From contig QUOL01000005.1 in NCBI GenBank assembly GCA_009761415.1, positions 372,001 to 436,000 of the forward strand: 64,000 nucleotides of DNA, read 5' to 3'. The notes below the pieces were generated by a model. The model did not search any database. It was not told the DNA's origin and saw only the letters and a list, made by a program, of their open reading frames with translations. A program made the translations under genes and the position numbers. Each line of letters opens with the position of its first letter. The first letter of the stretch is position 1. The DNA comes from Sarcomyxa edulis. Its lineage: Eukaryota; Basidiomycota; Agaricomycetes; Agaricales; Mycenaceae. Of this stretch, positions 21,893 to 32,980 are shown piece by piece.

Positions 21893-24800
21893 CTATACCG
21901 CAACTACAGGAGGAGGCAACATCGACTTTTGCTGATGCTGCTGCTCAAGGAGCTGAGCATCTAACAACTTCTTCTTCCGCCCATTCCCAGTCCCAACGCC
22001 CGTATTACCCTTCTTCTTCTTAGGCTTCGCCTCCCCATCAGGACCTTCCCCTTCGCCTCCATCTTCCTTGATCTTCGCCTTCTTTTTCTTCTTACCCGCT
22101 GCTGTAGTGCCACCAGCAGTAGAGGATGATCCTTGCTTCACGATTTGGCCTAAAGGACCCATCTTTATCTGGGTTGGATTTGGTGGGTCGTCGGGTAGGA
22201 TAATAGGAACGGTAGAACCAGGGACGAGAACGGGGATGGCGGTATTAGAAGTAGTAACGGGAGGAGCGCCAGGAGCCAACGTGGTCCCAGCACCGGGTAA
22301 AGAGGTCGTCGTAGATCCTGGAGGTGCAAGAGCAGCAAAGCGATTCTGATAATATGATTTGAGAAGTCCGATTTGGTCGTCGACTTTCGTGGACTCGAGA
22401 GGAATAAATGCAGGGGGCAAAGGGAACGGTAAAGGAGGTTCGGTTGGCTTCGCACTAGAGAATGAGACAAGAGATCATGAATCAATCTCAAAGTACGGTA
22501 AGAATATAGAACAAAGACAAAGACACGCACGCAGCATCTGTAGCTTTCTGGCCAGCTTTCTTTCCTTTCAGAAGTCTTTTGGGAATACTGAGACTTGAGA
22601 GATTGTACTCGGCAGCGATGCCCAACTCCCTGAGACCCAAGAAATCCTCGCCAAACGCATCCGCAAAATTGCCCCTGTAGACTGTTGATAAGAGAAGAAG
22701 GACATAGAATGGATAGATCAGGACTTACATGACCAGAGCTCCACCATCTTCTTCATTGTCCTCATCATCGAAGAGTCCTTCATCCTCTGGAACCTCTTGG
22801 ACGGTCTAGATGAGGATCAGGTTTCAATATATAGTAGATTAATGAAGAAAGAAAACACTGACAGCTTCTTTGTATGCTCCCACAAGCTTCTTCTCCAAAT
22901 CGCCCAGCCGTGCCCCATACCGTTCAACATCTTCTGAGATGTATCGTTCAAGGTCTTGCACCTTTGACGTGCCACTCTCAAATAGTGTATGGAGGATGAT
23001 TTCCTATTCACGCATAGAACGTAAGCATAAGATACCAACGGGGAAGAGTCAGGTCGTTGGAGAAGAAGGTACAACAGTTCAAGAGCAGAGGACAGGGATT
23101 GTTGGAAGATAGATGTTTCAGTCTCACCTCAGCAGTCATTGTGCTGGAATATTTATCACATAAAAAGCGTATTGTTCGGCCTACGTTGAGAAGGTACTCT
23201 GAAGTAACACCTGCAAGGACATTAAGCGCCACTTTCGAAGCGCCTAGGGTCATCGATGGCTGATGAGCACTAAACAACGGCAACTAAACAGTTCGACGCA
23301 CCTTGGAACCCAGCATGCTCCAAAACCTTCCCTCCCATCCATCTTACACAGTCCGCAGCATTCTCCTCCCCAATCTCAACGTGCTTCTTCTTCCCAGTCT
23401 TGGCCCCATTCCCATTCAGAGTCAAACTCCACGGTCTCTCGTCAACCTCATCATCCACCCCCACTCCGACACCTAATGCATCGTCACCTACACCGCTTCC
23501 ACTACTATCCCCCGTAAACCCACCCCCACCCGATAATCCACCCCCCATCTCCACATCACCTTCCTCATCTATCGTGTTGTTAGTATTGTTACTCCCGCTT
23601 AACGCCCCGAACTTGGCATGTGTTCTCCTCACGCGCTTCATTGTCCGTATGTTGTTGTTCATCAAAGCCAGAAGAGATTTCGGTTGGGGAGGTAGGGTCT
23701 GTTTCTGTTTTTGCTTGGACTTCGTTTTCAGACTAGCTTTCCGACGTTTGGGTTTTCGATCGTGGAGGCTACTAGAGGAGGATGAAGAGGAGAAGGGAAT
23801 CCCTGGAAGGCCGTTGCCAATTATGACGTCGGATTGGACTGCACCCCACCATAGTTGAGATATGTCTGGGTCTTCTGGGAGGACGGGAATAGGGAGACCG
23901 TCAAAGTTGAATCTGGTCCGTTTCCGAGGTCGTGTATTGGAGTCGGTGGCGCTATAGGGAGATGTCAGTGAATTGAGTGCATAAGAGGAGAGAGCGCCGT
24001 ACGCTTTACGTTTGTCGCCGAGATCCTCGTTATCGTGAAGGTAAGGAGCGAGTTCTCGCAGACGCTCTGCGAGATCGTGATGAGGTTGTGGGGAAGTAAC
24101 AAGAGTATGTACTTGACGATCCAATTGTAAGAAAGTGGACATATCATCTGGAGTGCGGATGATTGCCAATGAGTCGGGAAATGGGGCATCGCGCGGCACT
24201 GGCGTCTGAGACGGGTGCTTGAACTTGGGTATCGGTGGAACGGAAGTAGATGGAGAGGATCTGGCGGTAGTGGGAGCTGGGGTACGAAACCCAGATCCAT
24301 TACTGCGCGAGGCGTTCAAGGTAGGCCGAGCGACAGAAGTAATGGGTGGATCTGTGCGTTCCTTGCGATCGGTGATGTTCTTGAGGAGTCTTTCAGCTTT
24401 GACTTTCAGTCGCTTTACACATTTTCTTAGGGGATGCGACTTCGAAGCCGTGGTGTTTCAGTTGAGGCCGGATCATTGTGTTGCGTGCTACTTACCTCGG
24501 TAGCATTATACGTGAAGCAATTGGACCATATGAGATCAAGGTCGTCCTTAAACTCGCGTTTGGACTTGTACTGCTTCTGCTTTACTTTCTTGAGCATTGT
24601 CTGAAGGTCCATGGGGTTGGAAATCACTACGAGGATGGGTTAGAACGGACACCAAAGGCGCGTGTGAACGGAACTCACCGTCATAATAATCCGGAGCATC
24701 AGCTTTTGCGACCGGCTTTAAGAACGCTTCGGCATCGTGGTTATCCTAGGAAGTTATATAGACTGATGCAACACGTCGAACAGACGATTGATTTACGCAC

Positions 24801-25110
24801 AATGGTCACGGTCCGTAGATCAAGTAATAAACCTTCAAGTGAATCGTAGAACGGGTCGGAAAGTTTGGTGTCGTAGCCATTACTCTGGCGCTACATTTCC
24901 GAAGGAAGTCAGCCAAGTTTGGGTAGATTCGATAACGCCCGTGGTAGTACGTACTCTGCCGTCCTTGACAGTGGATAAGAGTAGCTTGAGGTCGGTATCG
25001 GAATGCGCTGATTTCGCTTGGCTTTCTGTGAGAGTGCGAAGGAGGTTCTGAATATAAAAGGAGTGAGTAAAAGGGTGGATGGAATGAAGTGGATGGCAAC
25101 TTACATTCAT
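21893..25110 (-). CDS. SPT7: SPT7, SAGA core subunit with bromodomain and histone fold
   Basis: Scaffold subunit of the SAGA transcription coactivator. Eleven exons: 25110-25105, 25047-24955, 24884-24801, 24745-24679, 24626-24496, 24439-23302, 23243-23128, 23003-22863, 22805-22729, 22674-22531 and 22454-21893 (852 residues). The first coding exon is just ATG AAT. The bromodomain is at about residues 60-145: [48 protein letters not shown], and [16 protein letters not shown] disordered middle includes [13 protein letters not shown]. The histone-fold (bromo-associated) region is near residues 490-580: [20 protein letters not shown], then [19 protein letters not shown]. The tail is Lys-rich ([13 protein letters not shown]). 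The donor at 24801 (ATT followed by gtgcgt) was chosen because a nearer gtttat donor creates a stop. A decayed copy of this gene lies at 28.1-28.8 kb. Confidence 0.93.
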
Positions 25111-25129
25111 CGTGTCCGCATTGGTGGTC

Positions 25130-25540
25130 GACGTTCAGGACAACGTTGGGGTATTTATTGTTGCCTTGTTTTGGGTCAACTTTTATACAACTCAAAATAA
25201 CTCCTGCACTGCCGCCCTCGACTTTTCGAGGCTCGATTCAAGTTCTCAATCGATTCTTGCTTTGCTCTTGCTCAACTTGTGCTCAACTTTCGGTCTGATT
25301 TCTGCAATATGGCACCAGGAAAACCCGTCGTGGATTGCATGGTCATACCTAGTCATGTGTCAGGCCACAGTGATCTTCTTAAAGGACGTACACACGTACG
25401 ATACCACTTATGGTCTCTCTCCGTTGTGCATTGACTTCAAGAACTGGAAACGCGTCGCTGAGACGAGTTCAATCTTGAGCCATCTACTTCTATTGACACT
25501 CAAACCTCTTTAGGATACCTCAGTCGAAAAGAGCGTCTGC
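25130..25540 (+). pseudogene. Decayed 5' end of gene X, with a copy of its shared promoter
   Basis: This stretch lies head-to-head with intact SPT7. Its ATG near 25309 is followed by aaacccGTCGTG..., matching the start of the intact gene at 28817 (aaacacGTCGTG...). A later block, acgcgtcgctg with cttgagccatct downstream, matches the second exon of that gene near 28960 (acgcgtcgctg, then cttggttcatct). No open frame spans the region. Upstream of the ATG the promoter also matches: gtcgacgttcaggacaacg here, gccgacgttcaacgttcaagacgacg in the other copy. It is a relic of a duplication. Similarity was judged by eye. Confidence 0.6.
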
Positions 25541-26419
25541 CCGACCTTGCCTCATGATGTTTTGTCGCCCTTAGGTAGGACTGCAGTTGACTAACGGAGA
25601 GGTTTAATCTTTCCGGGATTTTGGTACTTCGAGTGAATCGAGTAGAGTGCGAACTCTAGAGCTCTCTGAGTCTTGCACGGCGTCAGTCTTCTGCCAGGAT
25701 TTGGCATTTGTGGACCATCACAGCGGCTGTCCTAGTCAATTGATATAATTTTCTCCGTGTTTACCCGCTACATGATTGCCTTGCTCCTGATCTACTTCTT
25801 GTTCGGACACCACAAGATAGGTTACGATCTGGCGTGACAATAGCTGCATAACAACGAGCTGAGTACTGTCATTGTTGAATGTAAAACATGTAAAATCGAA
25901 TTAAACACTGACATTTCCTCATAGGTCCGCTGGAGCGAATTCCACTCCCGGAACGGGAGTAGCTTCAACATGTCTGGCTACTGCAGCGACAGATACATAC
26001 GATTAATCTGGACCTCGTCAATGTACGAGTTTGCACTCACTTTCAGGCGGAACACGAACAGCTACGACAGTTTCTGTACTGCATAGGACTCAATTGAAAA
26101 ACCAATTGACAATGATGATGCCCACCTGCTGTTGTTATAAGCAGGCGGAGATGCAGCGTGATACCTTGACTGACGCTGGCTTTCACCATCTGGTGATTGA
26201 TGACTGCTGTACCCCGGAAGATATATATGTATATCTATAGCGTTAAACGCTTCCGGAGTACCTGCGGGTTCTGCGATGTGATCAAGGATTTAGACGCGGA
26301 AATCAAGATACGATTCGCGGATGTTGTAGATGAATACATGTCGACTTCTGCACCGGCGTGAGTAGTATTATTTGTACCTACGATTGCAAAAATAAACTTC
26401 CTTCAGCACTGAGAGCCTA
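25541..26419. other. Interval without a recognised gene
   Basis: About 880 bp between the gene X relic and the acetyltransferase 3' end. Only short frames (for example 26031-26240) and no motif. Possibly further decayed duplicate sequence. Confidence 0.35.
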
Positions 26420-27449
26420 TCATTCGGACAAGTCGGCGTTACGGGTCAAGCATATGACTGGATAGTCACCAATTGGGGAGACAAAAGGAATCCTCCCTTT
26501 GGTGACGAAGCCGACAGCGTTGTAGAATGCCTCCTGTAGATACAAATTAGGCAAAATTGCCGCTATTCCATGAACAACTTACGTTCTCGTTATTTGTGGC
26601 GCACAAAGCCATGTAAGAGCCAGATCCTGCAGTCTTCGCACCTGTGAGCAGCTTTGGGACATCTAAAATCGAGACAGCAGATACCTGTTTGTATACAGTC
26701 CCAAGAAGCATCGTGGCGATTCCGCGTCTCTGGTATGGCGGGTCCGTAGCAATTAGGTTGAGATACCACGAGTCTTTTCCACCCTGCAGTTGAAGATCAG
26801 TGTTGTGAAAATAAGGCGACGTCCAAAAAGTATACCATAGGTCCCAGCGTTTCTTGTAGAAACTTACGTCCTTTTGGCCTGTACTGGACGTCAATCGAGC
26901 GTCAACGAACTGGAAGAAGAGAAGCAGTCTATCGGTGGTCTCACATAATTGTCCCAGAATGACTTGGTCTCCGGTGTTATTTTTCTCATGAGTTCGTTGA
27001 ACCCAAGGTCCTTCTGCTCCTCTCTTCCCGTTGTCAGCTATGAGACTTGTCCCAAGTGAAATCCAGGACTCACGTGTCGTATAGGGATTTCCCCGGCGGA
27101 AGCCACAGAGCAACGGCAACAATTTTATCAGACTGAGACTCTGTCGCGAGATAGAGCTGACCACCCAGAAGTCCAGCACGAATCATCGAGCGAAAGTATA
27201 AATTCTTCAAGGTTTCATCTCCTCCGACCAGGGACGCCGTGGCGATTGCTACGAAAGAATATGAGTACATGTGAGATGGATCCCGAGGAGCTTACAGTCT
27301 CTGTAAGCCCTGACGCAAAGTTCTACGGTTGCATCCAACTGGCCAGCTAAACAATATGATCGAGTTCGTCGTTAGGTTTGTCCAGTTGAAGGACGAGGCG
27401 ACTTGCCTTTGAATTCGTCGATGCACTGCACTTGGAATTTGCTCGACAT
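26420..27449 (-). CDS. GNAT-family N-acetyltransferase
   Basis: Predicted acetyl-CoA-dependent acetyltransferase; substrate unknown. Eight exons: 27449-27407, 27346-27296, 27248-27074, 27023-26945, 26909-26868, 26783-26685, 26633-26583 and 26533-26420 (217 residues). The N-terminal half has LVGGDETLKNLYFRSMIRAG and a strand IVAVALWLPPGKS, usual for a fungal GNAT subfamily. Motif A is WYLNLIATDPPYQRRGIATM, carrying the Q/R-x2-G-x-A pyrophosphate-binding turn. YMALCATNNENEAFYNAVGF and VSPIGDYPVICL close the fold. The first intron begins GC (AAAG then gcaagt), a GC-AG intron with ideal surrounding consensus. Acceptors at 27024 (ggaag) and 26634 (cgaag) were picked to keep frame and are less sure than the rest. 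It sits between the two duplicated SPT7/gene X junctions. Confidence 0.82.
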
Positions 27450-28129
27450 TGAATCTTGTGGCTTGGAGGAATATCCGAGACGAGGGACGGCACCCTTGTG
27501 TATATACATGTCGAGTACGAGGGGATCTCAGACCCTCAGTCAGCCCAGGATTCGAAGACAACTGTAAAGAGTGGGCGTGATTCCATTCTTCCCTTGATGC
27601 AGGGCGGAGATGCCATTGATATCAAAATATCTCACCTGTGTTCTCAGCGCCAGGCGTTGGTTCTCGCGTAGAGGCGCTGAGAAATCTTGAGCAACGATTG
27701 ATTACGATAATCTAGATGTTCATGGGAAGATACCTGCGGCGCCTTGAAACCCCAGAATGCTATTAATTGCCACTACTATTAGTACAGCATGTCCGAGTCT
27801 CGTATGATCAGTGTGACCAGGCCCTAGTCCAGCGAGTCCCGTAAGTATCGATGTACTTGTAAATATAATAACTAATTTTCCAAGTTTCGAATAGCGACGT
27901 ACTAGTGTATTGCTGAGAACATCAGGATGATGATGATACATATGCATCTAAGGGATCCGTCATTCGTCAAGAATGCGTAACGAGACCATACTTTGAAGCG
28001 AATACGATCGAGAAAGAGAGAGAAAACAAGTGCTTTGGCTTCGTGGTCACGGACAGACTATGCATAGAAAGCGTAGGTATCCTGGACCACCACCTGCAAG
28101 AACTTCGAAGCATTCTCGAAGTCTAAATC
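27450..28129. other. Interval between the acetyltransferase and the SPT7 relic
   Basis: No complete gene. A minus-strand frame at 27720-27947 has two hydrophobic stretches (VIIFTSTSILTGLAG and HAVLIVVAINSILGF) vaguely like a cytochrome b561 fragment, but nothing joins it. It could be a membrane-protein relic. Confidence 0.3.
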
Positions 28130-28790
28130 GCATATGACAAGCATTAGAGTAAAGATAGCGACGTACCTTGGAATAGAAACCTCCCATTCAACACAGTCTG
28201 CCCCCAACCTCGAAGTCTCTCGAACTCTTCATATTCGAGTGGGGGTGGCTGATGAGTGTTGTTGTTCCCGCTTGAAACCTTCGACATGGGATATGTTTTC
28301 GGGGCATTGTCTTTCATCGAGGCCATGGAGCGAGGTCTGTTTCTGTTGCTTCGCATTCGTAGTCGCTTTCCGGCGTTTCCGGTTATCGTCAGCGCATCGA
28401 GGGAAATCATGGGTAGGGAGTCCTTCATATGATCATAGCATCAAGTTAGTCTGCACTCCAATATAATTAGCATACATATGAGTCTCTTGAGAACAGGACA
28501 TCTGAGCGACTGTCGAAAGCAAATCGAGTACCCGGTGGTCGGCGCAAGTAGCTTGAGGTCGGTATCGAAATGTGCGCATTTCGCCTGACTTTGAGGCCCG
28601 AGGGAGAGTACAAAGCAAATTCTGAGGAGGAGAGTAACTGAGAAATTGGCCGCATTGGAGTTTGTTGGTGGCCGACGTTCAACGTTCAAGACGACGCTGA
28701 GGCAGTTTTGGTTCAATGGGTCAGGTGATATAACCAAAATAACGCGTCTTCTTCCACTCTTCGAACCAACTTCGAACTTGGTCTGACTCG
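28130..28790 (-). pseudogene. Truncated, decayed SPT7 copy
   Basis: Plus-strand text here follows the intact SPT7 in order. 28160-28230 (cccattcaaca...gtctctcg) resembles 23410-23450. 28255-28400 (ttgttcccgcttgaa, gtctgtttctgtt, gctttccggcgttt) resembles 23585-23750 (ttactcccgctta, gtctgtttctgtt, gctttccgacgttt). 28540-28640 (cgacctcaagctac and aatttgctttg on the minus strand) resembles SPT7 exon 2 (24955-25047). Beyond 28650 the promoter is copied. Stops and gaps break the frame, so no protein is expected. It lies head-to-head with intact gene X. The middle of SPT7 (bromodomain exons) was not found. Confidence 0.65.
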
Positions 28791-28816
28791 TCCAAGTGAT
28801 TCTCGGTCTTTCAGTC

Positions 28817-30286
28817 ATGGAAACACGTCGTGAAATTCCTGTACTCATATTGACGCATGCGGGCCAAAGCGTTTGGGTACCAAAGCCAGAGACGTACGAG
28901 GTGTGCCGCACTTTCTGTCCTCTGGATAAGACTCTGATTCGACGTTTTTCCAGGCCTTGCAACGCGTCGCTGTTGAAGAATTTGAGCTTGGTTCATCTGA
29001 TGATATTCAGTTCGAAGCTTCTCTAGGCGGCCCTCACGCTAGGATCTCGAAAAGCGCATACGCTCCCATGCGTCCGTTCGTGGATAATATCACGATCAAA
29101 CTATTGCCGGGTGAGTATATCGCAGAAGGTCTGGAATATACTCATTTGATTCCGATATATTATAGCCAATGCACAGACAATTCGGGGTCCACTACCTACG
29201 CCCAGTGCCTCGTCGTCGTCTTCGACCTCCCGGACCAGAGATCTAGACGACATAGCAGGGATGGAGAACGAAGAGAAGGAAGTCGCCGAGGAACTCGACA
29301 AAATTACGGCCAGTGGTTTGGCGTCAGGCTGTTCAAGGTCAAATCTCAACTCGAGGGTAGGTAATTCTCGTCGAATGGCCGTTCTCGACGACGAAGACGA
29401 AGACGCGTCTGATGACTTGGTGAATGACTCGGAGGTAGCAGAACCTGGGTGGGACGATCGTACAGAACGATATCAAGAGGAAGAGATAGATGAGGATCAG
29501 GGAAGAGAAGAGGTAGACCTATTCGAGGATGCGCAGGATGAGGACCGCGAAGTTGATGAAGATGAAGAGGGCGACGAAGACGAGGATGAAGCTAGAGATG
29601 ACAGCGAAGAACTCGACGATGTGCGTACACCACCGCGTGCGATTGCACGTCTACCAGTTGATCGTACCGCAGAGCCCGTGCAACGTCGAGCACAAGAAGA
29701 ACAAGGTACGCGTCATTTGAGCTATTGCAAAGTATCCGGACCGCTTATTTTCTTTCTTACTACGTTGCATAGCCCCAAAGGGTATTACGGTGAAGAAAGA
29801 AACGATAACGGAGCTCAAGAAGGAGATAATCACCTCTTATAACGCGACACAAGGACAAGGTAGACTGCTGGTACATTCTTGTCATAAATCATCAACTAAC
29901 GTCGATGTGCTCGGTCATAGGACCTCTCGAGACGCCTAGAAACAAAACAGACCAGGCTTCCTACTACTTGATAACCATTTCCCACCCAGCGACTGACCAA
30001 AAAGTACCCGTTCGGACTCGAGGCGGCCACCTCGTCGGCAAAGTTCTTGCTGGAGTTTGCAAGCCTCTCAGAATTCCGTATGACAGGTAAGTCTTTGCCT
30101 TTCAGTTTCTTTGAACATTACATTGACGTCAAGCATAGGGCACGCCTATATCTGGTCCTGAAAATCTACGATGACACGGGAGCGGTCGAATCGCAGGAGA
30201 GATTCGAATGCCACAAGAACGATACGATGGATAGAGCTGGTGTGACCGAAGGAGCGGAGCTTCTGATTCTTTTGGATGGGGCGTAG
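28817..30286 (+). CDS. Gene X: acidic protein with a ubiquitin-like C-terminus
   Basis: Six exons (28817-28900, 28954-29110, 29166-29705, 29773-29859, 29921-30086, 30139-30286) give 393 residues. No named family. The N-terminal 80 residues form a compact domain (PVLILTHAGQSVWVPKPETY, later DIQFEASLGGPHARISKSAY). The middle is very acidic (DDEDEDASDD, then DEDEEGDEDEDEARDD) and likely disordered. The C-terminal 95 residues read as alternating strands and a helix: ASYYLITISHP, VGKVLAGVCKPLRIPYDRAR, LYLVLKIYDD, and DRAGVTEGAELLILLDG. The last segment resembles the end of ubiquitin-like folds, where D-x-G(I/V)-x2-G precedes the final strand. That is inference from pattern only. A relic of its 5' end lies at 25.3 kb beside SPT7. 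Confidence 0.78.
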
Positions 30287-30332
30287 AAGGGTCTCACTGG
30301 CCAGTGGAGGAGAGCGCGGTGCTGGAGTAGAA

Positions 30333-30349
30333 TCTCTCTCTCTCTCTCC
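30333..30349. repeat. CT microsatellite
   Basis: Short run of tc/ct dinucleotides in the 3' flank of gene X. Confidence 0.8.
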
Positions 30350-30815
30350 AGAATAAATGACAGTATTACGTCTTTGCATATGTATGGCCCCTCCTCAAAG
30401 TAGACATTTATATCTCGTTCTCGTTCTCGAAGACGCCGTCTTATTTCAATGATGCGTCTAAGCAGCGAACTCTCCGACCAGAACTTAAGTAGTAGCCTGT
30501 GGCACACTCGACTGAGTCCCACGTGGCCAATGTGGCGCACTCTGGTTCTGCTTGTAACTCTACATCGCGTGCACGGATTCCTTCCATTCAAAAGTGAATA
30601 GATAGCTGATCGTAATGCGCTTGGAATTGTCTACTCGGATTATCCTCTGATCACAAGTGCATTGTGTAGTAAGCAACACAACTTCGGCAGTCAACATAAA
30701 CAGCTTCTTAGTGATCTCGTAAAAAACAGGAAAATTAGATCTTGGAGGCAAAAAGACAGGAAATGAATCCAAGAAATTTACTAGGTTATCAGAAAATATA
30801 TCAAAACCCAAAAAG
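30350..30815. other. Intergenic region upstream of the tRNA
   Basis: 3' flank of gene X. A minus-strand frame (30560-30880) that runs through here also overlaps the tRNA and is not taken as a gene. Nothing else recognised. Confidence 0.35.
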
Positions 30816-30928
30816 TGGACAAATCCGGACTCGAACCGGAGACCGCCCGCAGGAGCGTAAAGAGCTGATTTTGACGTCATTTCTTTGATTTGCTAAGCGG
30901 GCGTGATAACCAGCTACACCATATGCCC
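30816..30928 (-). tRNA. tRNA-Ala (AGC) with a 39-nt intron
   Basis: Read on the minus strand, the 5' end is GGGCATATGGTGTAGCTGG with a clear D-arm (box A). The anticodon stem CCCGC is followed by TTAGCA, so the anticodon is AGC. A 39-nt insert follows base 37, then T-GCGGGC closes the stem. The T-arm (GGTTCGAGTCC, box B) is intact, with stems TCCGG/CCGGA, and the acceptor end is TTTGTCC plus discriminator A. The mature length is 74 nt. The acceptor stem has one G-T wobble and one T-T mismatch, which is tolerable but leaves slight doubt whether it is fully functional. The intron sits at the canonical 37/38 place. Confidence 0.85.
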
Positions 30929-31128
30929 TTGTACAGTGAAAACTGTCAAGGTATTCGAGCCCATTTACGCCATCTCTTCAAAAAACCGATTTTTTTAGCC
31001 CTGCTACTCAAGAGCCGTGACAGCCGTGACAGCTGTGACAGTGGCGGTGCCTCTCCGCCTGAGTAACTACTTACCTTTGATCTTCCCCTCAACTCACTTG
31101 CCATCCAAGTACTACAACTGCACCTGTC

Positions 31129-32140
31129 ATGTCGTCGACAACTAACGTTGGCACTCAAATTTCGCTCATGAGTGCATACGCTGCACTAAAAGGACAAAGC
31201 GCCGAGGTTCGACCCATTTTGTTCTTTAAAGTTGTTTCTTTAACGCCATCTTTCGGTCTTTGTAGGAATTACGCGTTGTGGACTACTTAGCAGCATATAC
31301 GACTACCGGGAAGCCCCCCCTTCCATGTCCTCAGGAGCCCATTGACCCTAAACAACGCGCTTCTCTGAACCTTCCACCCCTGTTCGAACCGCACATTGAA
31401 TATGAGCACATACCAACCTTACCCAACGCAATGACTTCGTTTAGCAATGGCGTTGCATCGAGCTCAAATATCAGTGGTCACCCCCAGGAACTACCCGCTG
31501 TACAGTTGTTCCGTCCACAAAACGACAATGGAGAGACACCACAGAGCATTTCATTGCAACCGGAGTTTTCGCACTACTCTCATGAGGTACGTACTACCAG
31601 ACCAATGTACTCGGCATGCTGCTTATATCGTCTATTCAACGTGTATTTTATCAGGAGCTTCGTCATGATGCTTATATACGTGGAAATAAAAAAGTGGATT
31701 TACCTGCAGGGCACCACACTTACTACTATCCACCTCTCCCCGTCTCTCAGCCGCCATCCAGTGCTTCTCAGCCGCCACCACTCTTGAGCGTTCCAAGTCA
31801 ATTTCCTGTACCCGTTGAGATATTCATTAGCATGTCCGCGCAACCCTCCTATGCACAACATAGCGTCGAAGTGAGCACGAAGTTAATTATAGATCTCTCT
31901 GATCTCTGAACCCGTTGTTTCGCTCAGGAATTGCGTTTGGCATACTTGAAAGCTGGACGAGATGTCACATCAGCGGAGATCCACGCTAGCTCTCCTATCT
32001 TACCGTCCCTCAAATCCGGCAGTTTCAACTCTCCACCACCGCCACCAGCAGCAGCAAACCCTGCATCGTTGTCGCGTTCTATCTTATTTTCCAACACCAA
32101 CGGTGGAGCGTTTGCACGTTCGCCGCAAGCTCCCTTCTGA
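31129..32140 (+). CDS. Protein with three exon-initial E-E-L-R repeats
   Basis: Four exons (31129-31206, 31266-31586, 31655-31870, 31928-32140), all of phase 0, give 275 residues. Exons 2, 3 and 4 each start with ELR and follow an exon ending in Glu: E-ELRVVDYLAAYTTTG, E-ELRHDAYIRGNKKV, E-ELRLAYLKAGRDV. These short helices are separated by Pro/Ser-rich linkers (PPPPPAAANPAS, YYYPPLPVSQPP). The E-E-L-R-x2-D-Y-x3-G pattern recalls the short segment next to FG regions in Nup98-type nucleoporins, but no FG or GLFG repeats are present, so that is only a comparison. The regular phase-0 layout suggests the exons arose by duplication. Function unknown. Confidence 0.7.
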
Positions 32141-32980
32141 ATTGATGCAATGTATGCGTTGAGTATTTCTTATCGGGTGTAATGTATTGCTATATTTTTT
32201 CTTGAATTACTCACTATATGAAGAAAGTCTTTTGCCGTCCGTCACAAAGACATTCAGCTCTCTTCCTCAATGATCGTAAACTCCAAGGAACGTGCTTTGA
32301 CCTTTATACACCCGTCAAGCTTTCTGTGGAACCGTTCGCGTTTCGAAGCTTCTCACAGACTGTATGCTCGCAGAAGATTTCTAATGTAGTAAATGTACAA
32401 CGGCATACATACCGTCTCTGTGCGCACGGCGCAATCACTCGAGTACTCACGCGCACGAACAGCGAAGAACGCAAAGCATATGTACGCATTTCTGGCAAAT
32501 CAAATCAATGGGGAAAACATGGATGCTATACGTAGGAATAAGGGGATTAACATGATCCATACAGTGAGAAGACAAACCGATGAGAAAGGGAAAAAGAAGA
32601 AAGGAAAGGAAAAAGACAACATGAAGAGAGGAATTAGCATAGCTAGATAAGAGGGAACTTCTGCAGTTGCGACGACGAGGGGATGGAGTTTGTTTGCTTT
32701 TCGATACACGAGATATATAGGTAGAGGGGTTATGTATGTATGTGAAAGGTTGGTTAGTTCGTTTTAGTCGGCACTGGGTATTGGACAGGCATGATGGTGA
32801 AGATCGGATAAGGCTTGAATATGGACAGTATTATGGATGGCTCGTGGATGGATATGTGCATTGGATGGAGTGCCATGGGGAGTGTTGATGGACGAACGCC
32901 ACCAGGTGAGTCTGTCGATATGGAGCGCAAGAGATGACTGCGGCAAATCGATGGAGGGGACCCAGTAAACGCAGAATGCA
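32141..32980. other. Intergenic region downstream of the ELR-repeat gene and Cdh1
   Basis: Convergent 3' flanks. Only short unconserved frames (including 32218-32535 and 32500-32709). Confidence 0.4.

Noticed and set aside
23400..23858. Plus-strand 152-codon Pro/Ser-rich frame
   Set aside because: Antisense shadow of SPT7 exon 6.
27720..27947. Minus-strand frame with two hydrophobic segments
   Set aside because: Weak resemblance to cytochrome b561 but no heme-ligand pattern or joining exons.
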